The notes under the pieces: model-generated | Told to the model about the DNA's origin: nothing | Database searches by the model: none | What the model saw: only the letters and a program-made list of their open reading frames with translations | Source of the DNA: Pseudomonas sp. ATCC PTA-122608 | Lineage (GTDB): Bacteria; Pseudomonadota; Gammaproteobacteria; Pseudomonadales; Pseudomonadaceae | NCBI RefSeq assembly: GCF_001952855.1 | Contig: NZ_LPNO01000003.1 | Span: 109,503 to 173,502 of the forward strand | DNA length: 64,000 bases | Direction of reading: 5' to 3' | Made by a program: the position numbers and the translations under genes | In this document: positions 19,286 to 28,188 of the stretch, piece by piece | Position numbering within the stretch: position 1 is the first letter of the stretch | Layout: each line of letters opens with the position of its first letter

Positions 19286-20910
19286 TACTGTCTCCAGAAC
19301 CGGAGTGGCTGGTGATTGACGGGCTTGAAGCCCAGGCATTGGAGCGCAGCAACAGCGGCCAGGTCGTTGTCATCGAGCTGGACCTGAAACGCACCGCCGC
19401 GCGCGCGCTGGTCATAGACTTTGTGTTTGACCGACTTCAGGGCGTCACGGACTTGGTCTTCGAAAGGCAATGGTTTGGCTGAACCTGGCGCTCCGGCCTG
19501 ACTTTGCACACGAATATCCAATTTCTCGAGGGCATCATCGAATTTGCTGAGCCAGCCCTCTACGCGATTTGGGCGGCTAGGTGCAGGTGAATGCCGCATA
19601 GGATTGAAAGCACTTGCCTGCTTCAGATCTGCTTTAAGTGCAAGCTGAGATTTGTCCGGATTGAACGGTGAATTATCTGCTTTGTACACATAGCAGGCAT
19701 TACCTGTTCCAGAAAACTCCACGAAAAAGTAGTTTCCAATCTGCATGACTACAGCATTATTGTGCCCGGGACCGCCTACCAACTTGCTCAAGCGCCCTTT
19801 GTTCTTCTCACGGAAATGAACGAAGTCCCGCCCACTGTCTTGCCAGGCGTCCGAGCCCATGACGATTCGGGTGTAGCTCATTTGGTTGGCAAATCTTAGC
19901 CAGTAATACAGGCGCGACTGATCAACCTCGGAGTCTCCCTTCAACAGGTTGAAGAAGTGCTCCAGATCTTCCTTCGCGAACCACGCAACGACCATTGCAC
20001 AGACATCTTTTTCAACGTACTGCAGCCAGCTGTTTTGTCTGGAACGGATCTGAGGGCTACCCCAGTTGTCGAGGGCGACCTGTTTGAGCAGCGACGACGG
20101 TTTCTCTCGATACGCTGCCAAGTGATAACGCGACAGGCATGCACTCAGAATGTCGTTCATGTACCGCGGATGCTGCCGGCCGATGTCGACAAGTTCGGCT
20201 AAGCGCTGAGAAAACTCGGCGTCATCCAACATAAAAATACGAGAGATAAGTACGTTAAAGATCCTTCGCCACAGCCAACTGCTGTCAGGGATCTGCGCAA
20301 TCGTCTGCAATGCCGAAAGGTCGCTGATCTCTCCCTTGAACATCTGGTCACCCAGCCTGGCACCTGCCTGCTCGGAAAAAAGCTCCTGATGCTGCTGGAC
20401 GATATGCACCCATTCCTTCTCGCGTTTTTGCTGACCTCTGACGCATTCGAAGCCAAGCTGAACGTCTGCCCGCAACACACACCAATTGGCGTTCTGATCA
20501 GGCGTGGCGGCCTCGTACCCAAAGTAGCTAAAGCACAGCGCCAACCAATCTCGGCGGCTCAGTCTCCGTTTTTCAATGCGGTGATGGATTTCTTTATGCA
20601 CTCGGTCAAAAAGCTGGTCATCATCCAGTATCGGTCCGACTCGCTCACTCTTGTCCGAGAGACCGGCAAAAACCAAACGCCATTCTGAGGCGTTGAGTGG
20701 GAGTACATTGCGGAATTTGTTTATCGCAGCGCGGCGCTTTTCCTGAGGTGGCGGCAAAGCTTTTTCAGCGCGTTCGAATCTTTCGTAAAGATCAATTCCC
20801 GCAGCACCCAGACGGGGGAATCGCGCCAACGGTTCAGGCGCCGGCCCCGTGCGATGTGCCAACAGACTCAGGTTAATAGCGGCGGAAAGCCTCGCGATTG
20901 GGCTAGTCAT
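19285..20910 (-). CDS. zorC: ZorC, type I Zorya DNA-binding component
   Basis: 541 residues from the ATG at 20910, which overlaps the zorB stop as ATGA. ZorC carries the so-called EH-signature region and is known in the system as a cytosolic DNA-binding protein needed for defence. Visible features are the Trp/Tyr-rich centre (WLRFANQ-like helix written as YYWLRFANQMSYTRIV), a segment ending in VGGPGHNNAVVMQIGNYFF, and EFSGTGNACYVY, followed by a variable linker and a C-terminal helix. I recognise it mainly from gene order, size and the GNYFFVEFSGTGNACYVY block, since no catalytic motif is expected. Confidence 0.88.
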   Translation of the reverse strand: MTSPIARLSAAINLSLLAHRTGPAPEPLARFPRLGAAGIDLYERFERAEKALPPPQEKRRAAINKFRNVLPLNASEWRLVFAGLSDKSERVGPILDDDQLFDRVHKEIHHRIEKRRLSRRDWLALCFSYFGYEAATPDQNANWCVLRADVQLGFECVRGQQKREKEWVHIVQQHQELFSEQAGARLGDQMFKGEISDLSALQTIAQIPDSSWLWRRIFNVLISRIFMLDDAEFSQRLAELVDIGRQHPRYMNDILSACLSRYHLAAYREKPSSLLKQVALDNWGSPQIRSRQNSWLQYVEKDVCAMVVAWFAKEDLEHFFNLLKGDSEVDQSRLYYWLRFANQMSYTRIVMGSDAWQDSGRDFVHFREKNKGRLSKLVGGPGHNNAVVMQIGNYFFVEFSGTGNACYVYKADNSPFNPDKSQLALKADLKQASAFNPMRHSPAPSRPNRVEGWLSKFDDALEKLDIRVQSQAGAPGSAKPLPFEDQVRDALKSVKHKVYDQRARGGAFQVQLDDNDLAAVAALQCLGFKPVNHQPLRFWRQ

Positions 20911-21650
20911 CGGCTCATCGCCAACTGACACTTTTCCATATCAGTGTTATTGAACACCGGTACCTCTGGCTTGAGGTTGTCCTCCTTTTCCTTCAAGCCA
21001 AAGAACTGCATGCGCAACTCCACTCGCCGGCTTTCTTCTTTGGTGTCCTTTGCATTGTTGAACGACACACCGCCCGCCAGGAAAATCGATCTGATTTGCT
21101 GTTGGTGCTCCGGCGACAATCCGACTTGGAGCGGACTGCGGCTATCGAGCAGGCTGCACATCACCCACTCTGAACGCTGCAGTGAAAGGTGCAGGTTATA
21201 AAGATAAGAGCCGTCGGTGTCTGTCGATCCCTCGATCACAACCTGTTTGAACCATTTTCGGCCTTCTTCACTGTTAGCCGCGTCCAGAATCATCGGCACA
21301 ACCTCCTGAAGTGCCGACTGGCCATCGTTGCTCAGCGCGTACTGGTTATGCCCAAATCGGCCAGCATCGCCGAAGCTAATCCGATTGTCCTTACAGTCCA
21401 CAACGATGGTTTTACTGGCAGTCTTCGCCTTAAGGCTCAGGTGCTCGCAGATCTGACTGATGTCCCTATTACGTTGCTTCTCTCCTTGCTCCGCTTGGTT
21501 AATACGCTGCGTCACAGAACTCAAAGCCGCCACCATGACCACCAGAAATAGAATCATCATCGCAGTCATCAAATCAGCGAAGGAGATCCAGAACGGCTTC
21601 TCTCCCTCGTCTTTTGAACGGACAACCGAAGGCATTTGCTTACCAAACAT
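20907..21650 (-). CDS. zorB: ZorB, MotB/OmpA-like stator protein of Zorya
   Basis: 247 residues. One transmembrane helix follows a short cytosolic N-terminus (FWISFADLMTAMMILFLVV). Asp26 in FADLM is at the place of the proton-carrying aspartate of MotB-type stators. After the helix comes a linker and an OmpA-like peptidoglycan-binding domain (VVIEGSTDTDGSYLYNLHLS, then the arginine-containing end RRVELRMQF). ZorB anchors the ZorA5B2 motor to the cell wall. It starts 13 bases after zorA and overlaps zorC. It is not a flagellar motB: there is no flagellar gene nearby and ZorC/ZorD follow. Confidence 0.94.
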   Translation of the reverse strand: MFGKQMPSVVRSKDEGEKPFWISFADLMTAMMILFLVVMVAALSSVTQRINQAEQGEKQRNRDISQICEHLSLKAKTASKTIVVDCKDNRISFGDAGRFGHNQYALSNDGQSALQEVVPMILDAANSEEGRKWFKQVVIEGSTDTDGSYLYNLHLSLQRSEWVMCSLLDSRSPLQVGLSPEHQQQIRSIFLAGGVSFNNAKDTKEESRRVELRMQFFGLKEKEDNLKPEVPVFNNTDMEKCQLAMSR

Positions 21651-21663
21651 CGACTAGCCTCCG

Positions 21664-23856
21664 TTACTGCCTGATTCGTTCCATGATGTCGCCGAAGTCT
21701 TCGAGACTTTCCTTGACCCCTTCTACACCGCCAGCGAGGCTCTTGACTGCTTTATCGAGCTCGGCATCCAGACTACCCAGCGTTTGTCTCAAGGTCCGAT
21801 CCATGCCATCACCGAACTCTTTAAAGCCGTTACCCAACACACCACTGATGTTTTCCAGGTATTCATAAACTTCACGGTTAAGCGCCTGCATTCGCTCGCT
21901 TTGAACCTTCAGGTCCTGGAGATACTGGCTGCGGCCGCTGGCCTCCCCTTGTGCGCTTGCGACAACCCCTTCGATGACCGCGAGAGTTTTCGCCAGCGCT
22001 TCACGATTGTTTCGATAGTCCGCAACCACAGTGTTCAACTCACGTGATGCCTGTGCAAGCTCAGTACCTGCGCCCTGGACTGTGCCCATCAGCCCCGCAG
22101 TCGACTCACTGGCACGCGCAACGCTTTGTCCGGCCGTTTCAAACCGCTCAGCCGCCGCCCGCATCTTGTCTGCGCCTAGCTGCATGCTCTGCAAATGCTG
22201 CTCTGTTTGGGCACTCAATGCCTTAACGGTGTCCTGTGCAGATTTCTGTTGCTCTGACACTGTTTGCAGCAACGCCTTGACCTGTTCGTCAAGACCGCCC
22301 ACCAAGTCACGGGTGCCTTGATGCAGGTCAGCCTGTGCAGCGCGGGTGGTTTGATCCATCTGCTGCTGGCCGTGCTCCAATTGCTTGAAGACTGCCGAGA
22401 GTTGCTCACCCAGCACCTCAACGGAGCCCGCAATTTTCGCCATGGTTTCCTGTTGACCTTGGCCGATGTTCTGCTTGATCGACTCAACAAAAGCCTGGAG
22501 ATTCTCAGCCATTGCCTGTTGGCGAGCCTCGCTTTGAGCAAACAACTTCTCCAACTGCTCGGCCATTCGAGCACCTGCCCCCTCCCCTTCGTTGCCGATA
22601 CGGGCAACCGAAGCCTGGAGATTGGCGAGCATCTCGTTCATCCCCGCTTGCATGGCGTTCTGTCCGGCCTGCATATCGGAGAGTAACTGAGCGATCATAG
22701 TCGAGCTGTTTTGGGTCGAGGACTCGCTAGCCGAACGCATATCTTGGATCAGCGTCGAAAAGCCTTGCTGCATCGACTGCATTGCGGCAACGGACTGACC
22801 CATCAGTTCGTGTAGACCGTTGAACTGTTGGCCGAACGTACCTTCCAGCTTATTCATGAAGGCAACTAGAACATCCTGAAGAAGGTTCTGTACTTGCCCT
22901 GACTGGTCGCCACTTGCGGCCTGAACCGCACCCGCAATAGCTTCAAGGGGGGATTTGAGACTGTTCTCAATCGCACTGCTTACCTGATCGGCCAACAACT
23001 GCCCAGAGTCACGGTAAGTCGTTGACAAGGTATCCGCTAATTTGAGGCTTTCGCGGACTTGGGTATCAACGAGGTTCTGCAGCATTTCCCGCAGATCGGT
23101 TACCAGGCTGTCCTTGAGCTGACGGGTTTGCACGGAGCTTTCAGCACTCGAGCGCACAAGCTCCGCTAGATATTCCTCACCGACACCGCTGTCGAAAAGC
23201 CCGTCGATGGTTTCGTTGAACGCTTCAAGAAGCCTGTAGCATTGGCCCAGACGCCACTTTTCAGTAATCGTGACGGCTATAGAGGCCATGATTGAAATAA
23301 AGGAGCCGATGAACGCAAACAACACGTCCTTGAGCAGCTTATCGACGCTGGCATTTACCTGCTCAGGGGTGCTTGGATCAAAATGCTGTAGGCCTAGCAT
23401 CAAGCCGAAGAAGGTTCCGACAATACCGATGCCGGTCAAAATACCAGGCAGGTGTTTATAAAACTCGGTTCCCAGCGGGGTATCAACCACGCTTTGAGGT
23501 GAGAAAAAATGCGCGGCTCCGGCGGTGGCGCGCGACCGGACAAGAACCTGTTCTCCTTCTTGAAACTCAAACTGGTCGTGCAGCGTTTCAGCGTATTCGT
23601 GCCAAGAGTGCTCCAGCTTACTTCCATTGAACAGTTGCTCCAATTCAGAGCGCCGTTGAGACGGGGCGAGCGCTTTCACACCGTGCACACGTTTAGTCAG
23701 TTTTTTCAGCTGACTGCTAAGTTTGAAGGATGGACAAAAATAACGGACAAAGTACCAAGCGCACAAAATGAAAACGAAGCCAACTACCGTTATTGGCGCG
23801 ATCAGCTGCTCGGAGCTTGCTGCACCCCATAGATGCAACAGCGTCGAAAAATCCAT
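21664..23856 (-). CDS. zorA: ZorA, MotA/ExbB-like channel with long coiled-coil tail
   Basis: 730 residues from the ATG at 23856 (frame open to 23925, but the extra residues are Cys-rich and unlike the family). The first helix is in VGFVFILCAWYFVRYF. The MotA/TolQ/ExbB core follows at about 135-215: HLPGILTGIGIVGTFFGLML, then FAFIGSFISIMASIAVTIT. From about 230 to the end it is almost entirely helical, rich in Gln, Ala and Ser (many QLL, MQSMQQG and LSAQTEQ heptad-like runs). This fits the long intracellular tail of Zorya ZorA, thought to signal infection to ZorC/ZorD. First gene of the operon. Confidence 0.94.
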   Translation of the reverse strand: MDFSTLLHLWGAASSEQLIAPITVVGFVFILCAWYFVRYFCPSFKLSSQLKKLTKRVHGVKALAPSQRRSELEQLFNGSKLEHSWHEYAETLHDQFEFQEGEQVLVRSRATAGAAHFFSPQSVVDTPLGTEFYKHLPGILTGIGIVGTFFGLMLGLQHFDPSTPEQVNASVDKLLKDVLFAFIGSFISIMASIAVTITEKWRLGQCYRLLEAFNETIDGLFDSGVGEEYLAELVRSSAESSVQTRQLKDSLVTDLREMLQNLVDTQVRESLKLADTLSTTYRDSGQLLADQVSSAIENSLKSPLEAIAGAVQAASGDQSGQVQNLLQDVLVAFMNKLEGTFGQQFNGLHELMGQSVAAMQSMQQGFSTLIQDMRSASESSTQNSSTMIAQLLSDMQAGQNAMQAGMNEMLANLQASVARIGNEGEGAGARMAEQLEKLFAQSEARQQAMAENLQAFVESIKQNIGQGQQETMAKIAGSVEVLGEQLSAVFKQLEHGQQQMDQTTRAAQADLHQGTRDLVGGLDEQVKALLQTVSEQQKSAQDTVKALSAQTEQHLQSMQLGADKMRAAAERFETAGQSVARASESTAGLMGTVQGAGTELAQASRELNTVVADYRNNREALAKTLAVIEGVVASAQGEASGRSQYLQDLKVQSERMQALNREVYEYLENISGVLGNGFKEFGDGMDRTLRQTLGSLDAELDKAVKSLAGGVEGVKESLEDFGDIMERIRQ

Positions 23857-24216
23857 ACTTTCCGCCTTCAATTTAGCAATTTTTTGATGTTCGGGACGCT
23901 TGCAACAACCACATTGATGCGTCAATCGCCAATCCCGTTGGTGATCGATGACAGCACCTTGCTCGGCACGCGTTTTTCAGGGCACAACAAAGTCGGAAAG
24001 GAAGGGCGGTAGTTTCACTACGACTGATCAGGAACCTTCCGTGGACAAATGTTAGAAAATCATGTCCTTATGCCAGCACCTTAGCCTGAGCCTTGACCGT
24101 CGTAAAGCCGGACGCGATCAATGGATCCCTGATCTGAGAGATCCGATAGGCTTATCGGGTGTGTGCTCCGCGACCACTGTACAGAGACACCAAATCCCCT
24201 CCAGCCCCTCTGCAAT
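23857..24216. other. Upstream region of the Zorya operon
   Basis: 360 bases between the Nudix-like gene and zorA, both transcribed leftward, so the zor promoter should be here. A small hairpin CCGATA/TATCGG with loop GGCT lies at 24143-24158, just after the end of the Nudix-like gene, and may end that transcript. No ORF is convincing. A direct -35/-10 assignment would be guesswork. Confidence 0.4.
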
Positions 24217-25047
24217 TTAATCCGTGTCGAAACTTTGATTCTGCACAGCCAATTCGCGAACCATCAGCTCAATACGAGCGACATCTTCTGCATCGTTTGT
24301 TTGTGAGTACTGCTCGCGCAGCCTATTCACATCGGCCTGCACCGCGCGCAATCCGCCCCGCTCCTCGACAAAACTGATGCTATCAATTAAGAAGCCTGTC
24401 CAGCTCCGGTGCTGGTAAAGCTTGTTGTTCACAAAATAGCTAAACCATTTCTCTTCCATCGCAGACGGAATGTAACCTTTGCGGATCGCCTCAGCGTCCT
24501 TAGGCCCAAGATAGAAGTCCAGGGGCAAGGTCACAAAACGGTCCGGCATTTCCTCGGTCATCCAGTCTCCTTTGATGGCCCATCCGCTTGAGCCTCTTTG
24601 TTCAAACGCAATCACCCCTTTGTAATTGACCTCCAACCATCGCTGAGTGGCCTCGAGTATCTGCAGGTCACGCTGCCGGCCTACGTGGTTGGTGGTCATT
24701 TTTATCAACACCCATGCTTCTTCGTAGCTTGCCCAGCGAATGCTTTGGGTCTCTTGACTGGCCGAACCATGCCCGTGGTCGGAAATCATCAAGAAATATG
24801 CGTTGGTCGTGGTCCCACCCCTATAGACACCTGGTAGTACGCCTATAACCTTCGCATCGTGCCCAACCTCTCCGCGCACTCCACGACGAGCCGTTTGCTC
24901 CGGTTTCTCATCACCCTGGGGCCGCGTTTTGGCGAATGTCCAGACATACCCATCGTAATGATCGGCTGGCTCGCGCAGAAGAACCTGACCACCGGGGTTC
25001 AAGAGGATGCCGCCGTAAGCGGTGGCCTCAGGGATGACCCATGTCAT
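24217..25047 (-). CDS. Nudix-fold protein with degenerate Nudix box plus helical C-terminal domain
   Basis: 276 residues starting with a good AGGAG site six bases ahead. Residues 1-135 resemble a Nudix domain: AYGGILLNPGGQVLLRE, then WTFAKTRPQGDEKPEQTARR and GVRGEVGHDA. Against the G-x5-E-x7-REUxEExGU box, the second block reads RGVRGEVG, so two of the three glutamates of RExxEE are glycine. Catalysis is therefore doubtful; a nucleotide-sensing role is possible but inferred. The C-terminal half (from about 150) is mixed helical and unknown. It is upstream of zorA in the same orientation and inside the repeat-bounded block. Confidence 0.75.
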   Translation of the reverse strand: MTWVIPEATAYGGILLNPGGQVLLREPADHYDGYVWTFAKTRPQGDEKPEQTARRGVRGEVGHDAKVIGVLPGVYRGGTTTNAYFLMISDHGHGSASQETQSIRWASYEEAWVLIKMTTNHVGRQRDLQILEATQRWLEVNYKGVIAFEQRGSSGWAIKGDWMTEEMPDRFVTLPLDFYLGPKDAEAIRKGYIPSAMEEKWFSYFVNNKLYQHRSWTGFLIDSISFVEERGGLRAVQADVNRLREQYSQTNDAEDVARIELMVRELAVQNQSFDTD

Positions 25048-25183
25048 GATTGCTCCTCGAGTTCTTTGAAGGTTTCATACAATTTGCTGGATCCTTCTAT
25101 TCACATTGGCATCAATCGCCCAGAGCACTTTTTACATCCAAGTTCCAGCCCTTCATTGAGCTACGGTCAGCCCCGTGTTTGCG

Positions 25184-25278
25184 AATTTCCGCGCACATTA
25201 AGCCCCTGAGCCGCCGTCGCCAAGGCTGGACGTGCGCACAGGTAAACAATTCAAGCAGGCTTCCCTGACGACTCTGCG
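25184..25278 (+). repeat. Imperfect direct repeat, right copy, flanking Zorya-Nudix block
   Basis: Partner of 15777-15871, same orientation, same length, no gap needed. It lies just outside the 5' end of the Nudix-like gene. On the minus strand the frame VYLCARPALATAA ending in LNVRGNSQTRG is readable for a short distance but a TGA precedes it, so it is not a functional gene. Confidence 0.7.
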
Positions 25279-25609
25279 TCAGAATCGTAGGCTCGCTTAC
25301 GCCGAGGCGTCTCCCGATGGCGAGGATTGGGTTGAGGAGTTGGAGCACGAGCGCATTTGCCGTACGCGACAGCAATATGGCACGCGCCGACTCGCCAGAG
25401 CGAGTGAAGGAATGAATCAAGCGCCAGCAATCGCTATCAGTAGCCGTTGGTTCCGCTCAACGGCGAAATCCGAAGTACAGCTGTGGAATTGAGCTTTGGT
25501 CGACGTAAAGGCAGGAATTTAAGAAGATTCACGAATGGTATTCCATAAGGTATTCCAATAGAAAATTTAACCGAAAATAATTAATAAAAATCAATACGAT
25601 ACAGAATCA

Positions 25610-25635
25610 ATTCAGATTACCCCGGCCCACCAAAT
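25610..25635 (+). other. tRNA-3'-end-like scar (possible attachment site)
   Basis: The sequence TTCAGATTACCCCGGCCCAC followed by CA resembles the T-loop, acceptor strand and CCA end of a tRNA gene, and it is directly followed by a rho-independent terminator. The sequence upstream is AT-rich and cannot form the rest of a cloverleaf. This is what remains at the distal border when an element integrates in a tRNA 3' end, but I could not match it to a specific tRNA. Confidence 0.3.
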
Positions 25636-25648
25636 ACAAAGCACCACC

Positions 25649-25671
25649 AAAACCCGCCTCGTGCGGGTTTT
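25649..25671. terminator. Rho-independent terminator
   Basis: AAAACCCGC (25649-25657), loop CTCGT, GCGGGTTTT (25663-25671): a perfect 9-base-pair stem with A and T flanks, so it can work in both directions. It sits just right of the CCCACCA motif, the usual place for a terminator after a tRNA. Confidence 0.8.
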
Positions 25672-26021
25672 GCTGTTTCTGTGACCCTGTAAACACCCCG
25701 CCGAATGGGCCTTCGGATTTTTCCCGCAAGACATCGCGCCCTTGGTGAACTGGTGCTCATCAATCGACACGACTAGCCTTGAAACGTCGCTGCAAAATCA
25801 GCGACCGGGTTTAGCAGCTCGGTTAATATCAAGGCATGCAATGCCACCATCCGTTCAAGCGAGCATCTTGCGTCCGCTTGTCCACGTTATGGCGGCTGTG
25901 CGTGGGGCACTTTCGAGTGCGCTGGGTTCCTTGATTCCTGGTCTGCTAACCCGCGTACGGTCGCCACCCTTTTCGTTTAGCAGCGATGTCTGGCGACTCC
26001 ACCAATCAAGGAGTTGCACTC

Positions 26022-26315
26022 ATGAAAAAGAACAGTCCCAATCCTCCGAGCCCGGACCAATCCTGCACGGATATCTTCTGCATCGCTCAAGGCATCGACC
26101 CCGAAACCCTGCTCGTACAGGCCTGCGAAACCCTCGCCTCGCTAAACGCGCTCACTACTGACCTGGCTTTCGAACTTGACGGCGCCTTTCGCCATAAACT
26201 TCTGGCCACTCAACAATTGAGCGTCCTGGGCGAGTTGCTGGTAACGCGCGCACTCGACATTCTTGTGCCAACGGCAGACTCGAAAACGCAGGGAAGGACA
26301 GCGTCCGAGTATTAA
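26022..26315 (+). CDS. DUF6124/DUF3077-like small protein
   Basis: 97 residues from the ATG at 26022, preceded by AAGGAG at about ten bases. The opening MKKNSPNPPSPDQ and the following helical segment (IAQGIDPETLLVQACETL, then ALTTDLAFELDG) resemble the Pseudomonas-restricted DUF6124/DUF3077 proteins, which are small, of unknown function and present in many paralogues. An in-frame ATG at 25986 exists but has no such ribosome site. Stands alone. Confidence 0.7.
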   Translation: MKKNSPNPPSPDQSCTDIFCIAQGIDPETLLVQACETLASLNALTTDLAFELDGAFRHKLLATQQLSVLGELLVTRALDILVPTADSKTQGRTASEY

Positions 26316-26493
26316 AAATAGCGACCCAGCAGGAAATCGCCAAAAAGTAACCAAAGGGTGAGCCGGCTGTTTTCTTCGAAAATAAATCCGTCACCTTTTT
26401 CTATTGGGGATGGTTGTGATACTTCTCCATCCCATGCCCAGCGCAGCTCCACCCGAATTCGCCTCTATCAGACAACCGGAAGTCCGATATCTC

Positions 26494-27522
26494 ATGTTCA
26501 AGCCCTGCTTATTCCTGGCCCTCGCCACGCTCTCCACGCTCGCCAACGCCGACCTCGGCGGGGTCTGGCAAGGCACGCTCGGCAAGACGCCGATCACCGC
26601 CTGTTTCAACTCCGCGCCCAATACCGGCGGGAGCTACTACTACCAGCGCTTCCTGACTCCGATCCAGCTCACCCAGGAAACACCCGATGCTCCCTGGGTC
26701 GAAGAAGGCAACAGCGGTGTTTGGCAATTGGAGACGCCACAGGGCGAATCCCTCAAGGGCGTCTGGAGCAAAACCAAGGGCGGCAATCCTCTGCCCCTGG
26801 CATTGCAGCGCGTGGCAACGCCGCCCGAAGGTTGTGCCAGCGATGCGTATAACGCTCCCATGGAAGCCGCGCCCCTACCGGTCAATACGCAGAAGCAATC
26901 CTTCGCCGGGCACAGCTACCAGCTAAAGACCCAAGGCGCCCAGGTGACGCTCAAGCTTGAGGGCGATAGCCCGGCGATTCAGAAGATCAACCGGCAGTTG
27001 GCGAGCCTGGCCGTCAGCGCCGATGGCCAAGCCGACTACTTCAGCGAACGACGGGAATACCTGGGACGCCATGGCGCGGTCTATACCAGCGAAATCATCG
27101 TCGAACCCACGTATTGGTCATCCCAGTGGATCACCGTCAGGTTTTACCGATGGGCCGCCGGCACGGGCGCCAGGGGTATCAGTTGGGGGCTGCATTCCTG
27201 GAACCTGCAAACCGGCGAGAGCGTTGACCCATGGACTTGGCTCGGCGGGCACCAGGAATGGTATGACGCTTACTCCGGCCATCTGAAACTGCCCGCCACA
27301 TTCAGCGCATGGCTGGAGAAGCAAACCACCACCGATGAAGGTTGCCCGGCGATCACCAGTTACTCGAGCTTCGACCTGAGCTTCGACACTCAAGGCATGA
27401 AGCTGTCGACGCCGGCCAATGGCGACGGTTGCGACAATGACCTGAGCTTCACCTGGGAGCAGTTGGAGCCTGTTTTGTCGGCCAAGGGTAAAGCCGCACT
27501 GGCCAGCCTGAAGATGCCTTGA
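26494..27522 (+). CDS. Exported protein of unknown function
   Basis: 342 residues from the ATG at 26494, chosen because it starts a clear signal peptide (MFKPCLFLALATLSTLANA, cleavage probably after NA). The frame extends 30 codons upstream without signal-like character. The mature part begins DLGGVWQGTLGKTPI and is rich in Gly, Trp and Tyr. It contains DYFSERREYLGRHGAVY and a Trp-rich segment SWGLHSWNLQTGESVDPWTW resembling the DUF3298-type or lysozyme-inhibitor-like folds of periplasmic proteins. Two cysteine pairs could form disulfides. Exact family not recognised. The next gene follows immediately. Confidence 0.75.
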   Translation: MFKPCLFLALATLSTLANADLGGVWQGTLGKTPITACFNSAPNTGGSYYYQRFLTPIQLTQETPDAPWVEEGNSGVWQLETPQGESLKGVWSKTKGGNPLPLALQRVATPPEGCASDAYNAPMEAAPLPVNTQKQSFAGHSYQLKTQGAQVTLKLEGDSPAIQKINRQLASLAVSADGQADYFSERREYLGRHGAVYTSEIIVEPTYWSSQWITVRFYRWAAGTGARGISWGLHSWNLQTGESVDPWTWLGGHQEWYDAYSGHLKLPATFSAWLEKQTTTDEGCPAITSYSSFDLSFDTQGMKLSTPANGDGCDNDLSFTWEQLEPVLSAKGKAALASLKMP

Positions 27523-28077
27523 GTGCATAACCATCACGCGATGGTGCAGATGCTGATCGGCGGCGATCCTTTGCGCTGGCGTTTGCTGGACGTCGTCCGC
27601 TCCCTCGCCCTCCCCGACTGCTGGATCGGCGCCGGCTTCGTCCGTAACGCCGTGTGGGATCACCTGCACGGGCGCCCGCTATCGGCACCGTCGGGGGACG
27701 TCGACGTGCTGTGGTTTGACGCCTCCTGTACAGACCCCAACGAAGACCGCCGCCTCGAAGCCCTGTTACGCGCAGCAGAACCCTCCATCGACTGGTCGGT
27801 AAAGAACCAGGCCCGCATGCACCTGCGAAACGGCGATGCGCCCTATCGCGACGCCAGCGATGCCATGCGCCACTGGCCAGAAACAGCCACCGCAGTGGCC
27901 GTCAGAAGAACCGCTGAAGATTTTTGCGAAGTATCGGCACCACTAGGCCTGGAAGATTTATTCAATCTTCAACTCAGGCCGACGCACCGCTTCACCCAAG
28001 AGAAACACGCCATTTACCAACAACGCATCACCTCCAAACGCTGGCTAACCCGCTGGCCACTGCTGAAACAACCCTAA
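27523..28077 (+). CDS. Nucleotidyltransferase-fold protein (DUF925-like)
   Basis: 184 residues from a GTG directly after the preceding stop; the ATG at 27541 is an equally possible start. The N-terminal half has the pol-beta-like nucleotidyltransferase pattern: WIGAGFVRNAVWD, then SGDVDVLWFD with the paired acidic residues. This matches the DUF925 family of small putative nucleotidyltransferases. The C-terminus (LGLEDLFNLQLRPT) is also typical. Substrate unknown. Tight spacing suggests one transcript with the exported protein gene. Confidence 0.82.
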   Translation: MHNHHAMVQMLIGGDPLRWRLLDVVRSLALPDCWIGAGFVRNAVWDHLHGRPLSAPSGDVDVLWFDASCTDPNEDRRLEALLRAAEPSIDWSVKNQARMHLRNGDAPYRDASDAMRHWPETATAVAVRRTAEDFCEVSAPLGLEDLFNLQLRPTHRFTQEKHAIYQQRITSKRWLTRWPLLKQP

Positions 28078-28188
28078 CCCTACAAAAACCTCACATTCAT
28101 TCACGAATTATTAAGAATCGCCCTCGTATACTCGCCGATCGCCCGGACTGTTCCCCCGAACAGCCCCCTGCCCCGGTAGCCAGAATCC

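Larger units (their letters stand above)
25048..26021. other. Right border of the island, gene-poor
   Basis: 974 bases without a convincing gene. In order: the promoter region of the Nudix-like gene, the right copy of the 95-base repeat, decayed sequence with short open frames on both strands, an AT-rich stretch (about 25510-25620) containing GGTATTCCA twice in tandem, a CCCACCA tail and a strong terminator. From about 25700 the sequence regains normal composition and leads into the DUF6124-like gene. Confidence 0.55.

Noticed and set aside
20907..23856. Flagellar motA-motB stator genes
   Set aside because: ZorA has a 500-residue helical tail absent from MotA, and the next genes are zorC and a Snf2 zorD. 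No flagellar gene is near.
25112..25420. Small minus-strand gene of 102 codons
   Set aside because: It overlaps the direct repeat, has no ribosome site and no recognisable motif. The repeat appears conserved in another frame, so this is more likely decayed sequence.
25540..25640. Complete tRNA gene
   Set aside because: Only the 3' end looks like a tRNA. The upstream sequence is AT-rich and cannot form the other arms.
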